Notes under the pieces: generated by a model
Told to the model about the DNA's origin: nothing
Seen by the model: only the letters and a program-made list of their open reading frames with translations
The model's database searches: none
Shown here: piece by piece, positions 61,649-64,000 of the stretch
How the letters are laid out: the number at the start of each line of letters is the position of its first letter
How positions within the stretch are numbered: position 1 is the stretch's first letter
Assembly: GCF_000474275.2 (NCBI RefSeq)
Contig: NZ_ATAE01000042.1
Span: 1-64,000 of the forward strand
Length of the DNA stretch: 64,000 nucleotides
Direction: 5' to 3'
Origin: Alkalihalophilus marmarensis DSM 21297
GTDB lineage: Bacteria > Bacillota > Bacilli > Bacillales > Bacillaceae_D
Made by a program: the position numbers and the translations under genes

Positions 61649-62625
61649 GTTAATTCTATTAAATTATCAACCTCTAACTTATATTTTGTCCCTTTCTTAC
61701 TCCCAATTTTGCTCGATTCCACTATCTTTAATAAGCGTGATGCTAATGGACGATTTATATTGAGAAAGTCACATGCTTCTCTATTCGTAATCATATCACT
61801 TACGAGTAAGACATAATCTACTAAGCTGTCTATATGCGCCCACTTTGATTGGTAATAGCAGCTTGGGCATACCCACTTCCCGTGTAATCTCTGCATGGGA
61901 AGTGCATCACACTTTGGACAGTGGATACCGCTTAATAATTGATCTAGCTCAATTCGGTAAAAATGGATGGGTTCAAATATTGATGGCACATGGGAGTTAT
62001 TTAGAATTCTAGTCGCTTTTTTGAGTAGCTTTGGATCGAAAATGATTGTGGCATATTGCGAGGTCAACTTCTCTATCCGTTTCACCAAAACCGTGTCGCG
62101 TATTACATGTCTTCTTGTATAGGTCGTGGAGTCGGAGAGGGCTATTCTGCTTTGTGAGTTCGTTATGACCACTAGCGTTTCAACCGGTATATCCGGCAGT
62201 TTATGCTTCTTTAAAAATTGGCGAAGTTGACTAGCTTGCTTTTGGACTTGGATGATGGGGTCTGGAAATGTGTCTTCTGCCTCAGGAGTTGTGCGGACGA
62301 GCTGCTGAAATTCTGGTTCAAATGAGAGGGTTCCATAGAGATGCTTCACTTCGATGATAAGGATGTAGGTGGGAGTGAGGATGAGTGTATCGATTTGAAA
62401 GAAGTAATCACCGCTTTGGAGACGAAGGTCGTGGAGGATGATGTACTCTTTTGGCGGCAGGAAGCTAAGATGGTAATCGAGGGCGGACTCACCTTTATAG
62501 CCGGCTTTTCGTTTGGCAAGATCGGCTTCAATCTGAGGTTTTTTAGGGTGATGAGCGGGGATTCGGCGGAGGAGAGCTTCTAATTTGTCAATATGAATGG
62601 GGATTTTGCGAGGTTTAGCAATCAT
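61627..62625 (-). CDS. NERD-domain protein with zinc ribbon and HTH-like end
   Basis: 332 residues. A nuclease-related domain (about 40-150: YKGESALDYHLSFLP, DTLILTPTYILIIEVKHLYG with the E-x-K active-like motif) is followed by a zinc ribbon (CPKC...CPSC, about 235-258). An end domain like a winged helix follows (FLNINRPLASRLLKIV). NERD proteins are common in Bacillus and their function is poorly defined; nuclease activity is an inference. The start is as given; GGAG lies about six bases upstream. Confidence 0.85.
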   Translation of the reverse strand: MIAKPRKIPIHIDKLEALLRRIPAHHPKKPQIEADLAKRKAGYKGESALDYHLSFLPPKEYIILHDLRLQSGDYFFQIDTLILTPTYILIIEVKHLYGTLSFEPEFQQLVRTTPEAEDTFPDPIIQVQKQASQLRQFLKKHKLPDIPVETLVVITNSQSRIALSDSTTYTRRHVIRDTVLVKRIEKLTSQYATIIFDPKLLKKATRILNNSHVPSIFEPIHFYRIELDQLLSGIHCPKCDALPMQRLHGKWVCPSCYYQSKWAHIDSLVDYVLLVSDMITNREACDFLNINRPLASRLLKIVESSKIGSKKGTKYKLEVDNLIELTKKKGID

Positions 62626-62719
62626 ATTAGGCTCCTTTGCGGTTTGTTAGTGATTTAGCAGATGAAGAACTTCGACAAATTGAGTGGTTTGTCCTTCTAA
62701 GAAGATCATAATAATCAAA

Positions 62720-62842
62720 GTTATCTAGATATGAACAAATCATCCTAATTTATAAACGAAAAGAGCATTTTATAAACGAATTAGCTAACTTATAAACTAA
62801 ATCCCAAATATACAAACAAACGCAGCAAATATATGGAAAAAC
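62720..62842 (-). repeat. Intergenic modular repeat element R10 (TTCGTTTATAA flavour, reverse orientation)
   Basis: Read on the minus strand: head GTTTTTCCATATATTTGCTG then CG (62842-62821). Units end-to-end at 62820, 62800, 62780, 62760 and 62739 begin TTTGTTTGTATAT, TTAGTTTATAAG, TTCGTTTATAAAA, TTCGTTTATAAAT and TTTGTTCATAT. The head begins inside the T-run of the SDR gene terminator. Confidence 0.82.
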
Positions 62843-62863
62843 ACAACCGCCCCAGCGGTTGTG
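62836..62863 (-). terminator. Terminator of the uxu-type SDR gene
   Basis: CACAACCGC (62842-62850) pairs with GCGGTTGTG (62855-62863), followed by five T on the minus strand. Confidence 0.9.
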
Positions 62864-62871
62864 CCCTCGTC

Positions 62872-63720
62872 TTACACTCCTGAATACGCCATAAACCCGC
62901 CGTCTACCGGTACAGTGATGCCTGTTACAAATCCAGACATATTCTCATCTGCCAGCCACAGCAATGTGCCGAGCAGATCTTCTGGATCGCCGAAGCGGCG
63001 CATTGGTGTGTGCGTAATAATCTTCTCCGAACGCTCTGTTAAGCTGCCGTCTTCATTTTTCAACAGCTTATGATTCTGTTCTGTTAAAAAGAATCCTGGT
63101 GCGATCGCGTTTACACGTACGCCTGACTGAGCCATGTGAACGGCGAGCCATTGCGTGAAATTATCGATAGCCGCCTTTGCAGCGCTGTATGCAGGCACCT
63201 TTGTCATTGGAGATGGTGCGCTCATTGACGAAATATTGATGACAACGGCGCCTTCTTTATCAACCATGCGCTTTAAGAATACTTGCGTGGCATTGATCGT
63301 CCCTTGAATATTCAAGTTAAATACATGCTGGAAGCCTTCGCTGCTCATATCAAAGAATGTATTAACCGAGTCATTCGTCAAATCTTCTTTTTGGAAGATT
63401 TCATTTGTAGTTGTTCCTTTTGGATGATTGCCGCCTGCGCCGTTAATTAGAATGTCGCATACGCCAAGCGTTTCAGTGATCACTTTTTCTGCTTCTACGA
63501 TACTGTTTAAATCAAGAACATCGCATGCGATCGCCAGCGCCTCGCCGCCTGCCTCGATAATATCCTGCTCCACTTGCTTTCCTTTTTCAGCGGTACGATT
63601 TAAGATCGCTACTTTCACGCCTTGACGTCCTAACTCTCTTGCCATCGCACTGCACAGCACGCCGCTTCCGCCTGTAATGACCGCTACTTTACCTTTTAAA
63701 TTTTCATTGATTGCCAGCAT
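62872..63720 (-). CDS. SDR oxidoreductase, D-mannonate/fructuronate reductase type
   Basis: 282 residues, Rossmann [22 protein letters not shown] near the start (altered TGxxxGxG), NGAGGNHP (about 92), catalytic Ser and Tyr/Lys in SSMSAP and YSAAKAA. YjmF (UxuB)-like enzymes convert fructuronate to mannonate, and the next gene upstream is uxuA, which supports this. ATG at 63718-63720 with AGGAGG nine bases upstream, inside the uxuA end; four bases separate the stop and start. Confidence 0.88.
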   Translation of the reverse strand: MLAINENLKGKVAVITGGSGVLCSAMARELGRQGVKVAILNRTAEKGKQVEQDIIEAGGEALAIACDVLDLNSIVEAEKVITETLGVCDILINGAGGNHPKGTTTNEIFQKEDLTNDSVNTFFDMSSEGFQHVFNLNIQGTINATQVFLKRMVDKEGAVVINISSMSAPSPMTKVPAYSAAKAAIDNFTQWLAVHMAQSGVRVNAIAPGFFLTEQNHKLLKNEDGSLTERSEKIITHTPMRRFGDPEDLLGTLLWLADENMSGFVTGITVPVDGGFMAYSGV

Positions 63721-63724
63721 CGTT

Positions 63725-64000
63725 TTAGGCCTCCTGCTTTGCTTTCGCTTTTTCTAACGCATCCCAAATTCCCCAGATGTACATAATCCCAAGGGCTCGA
63801 TCATACAACCCGTAGCCCGGACGGCATTTCTCATCCCAAATATGACGGCCGTGATCGGGGCGGGCATAGCCTGTGAACCCATTTTCGTGATAGGCCGTTA
63901 CAATATCTGTGATATCTAGAGAACCGTCTTGCGTTCTGTGTGAGGTCTCGATGAAATCGCCGTTTTCATAAATACGGACGTTGCGAATATGAGCAAAAGG
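63725..64000 (-). CDS. uxuA: Mannonate dehydratase, C-terminal part
   Basis: The window holds only the last 91 codons. [38 protein letters not shown] and [18 protein letters not shown] are strongly UxuA-like. The enzyme removes water from D-mannonate to give 2-keto-3-deoxygluconate in hexuronate breakdown. The frame is open at the window edge, so the start is outside. It is translated just ahead of the SDR. Confidence 0.92.
   Translation of the reverse strand, partial: PFAHIRNVRIYENGDFIETSHRTQDGSLDITDIVTAYHENGFTGYARPDHGRHIWDEKCRPGYGLYDRALGIMYIWGIWDALEKAKAKQEA

Overview
The window looks like chromosome from a low-GC, spore-forming member of the Bacillaceae, possibly an alkaliphile or salt-tolerant relative of the Alkalihalobacillus type. 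The genus is an inference. Supporting signs are AGGAGG-type ribosome binding sites with frequent TTG and GTG starts, an S-layer protein with SLH domains, a Spo0E-like phosphatase, a zinc-independent S14 protein behind a Zur box, a poly-gamma-glutamate locus, and many acidic exported proteins. No tRNA, rRNA, IS element or CRISPR array was found.

Layout. 1-12.6 kb is a cell-envelope block: an S-layer protein (cut by the window edge), an SLH-anchored NlpC/P60 endopeptidase, an SLH-anchored subtilase, a polysaccharide deacetylase, two tandem lipoprotein genes (one broken by a 14-bp duplication), an SLH-anchored amidase and a PG-binding NlpC/P60 enzyme. 13-14.7 kb holds a lipoprotein, a VanZ-like protein and a small sigma factor. 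14.85-22.5 kb is a minus-strand catabolic operon: DapA-like aldolase, LacI regulator, ribokinase-like kinase, TctCBA transporter and DhaK/DhaL kinase. A LacI-type operator sits inside the promoter spacer. 22.7-36.5 kb is accessory: CopZ, an Mrr-like nuclease overlapping a YgiT-type zinc-finger gene, a diguanylate cyclase, a stress-type SDR, a Zur-box pair, and many small lipoproteins and membrane proteins, one carrying an in-frame stop.

36.7-48.3 kb has a Spo0E-like gene, a Fic protein, an amino-acid permease with a sigma-54 promoter next to its probable PAS/sigma-54 activator, a paralogous pair of membrane proteins, a CAP-domain protein and a STAS protein. 48.7-55.7 kb is the poly-gamma-glutamate locus: SGNH-like protein, gamma-glutamyltransferase, PgdS-like hydrolase and PgsB/C/A. 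56.5-59.2 kb is a secreted GH13 amylase with a cre site. 59.4-61.5 kb is a Crp/Fnr regulator and flavohaemoglobin, with an FNR-type box at about -41.5. The right end carries a NERD protein and hexuronate genes (SDR and uxuA).

The most unusual structure is a family of ten intergenic elements, each about 100-130 bp. Each begins with a TTTTCCA...GCTGCG-like head followed by four or five tandem 20-22-bp units. Units come in three flavours (TTTGTTCGAATTA, TTTGCTAGAAT, TTCGTTTATAAAT), mostly uniform within an element. Most elements follow gene 3' ends. I do not recognise this family.
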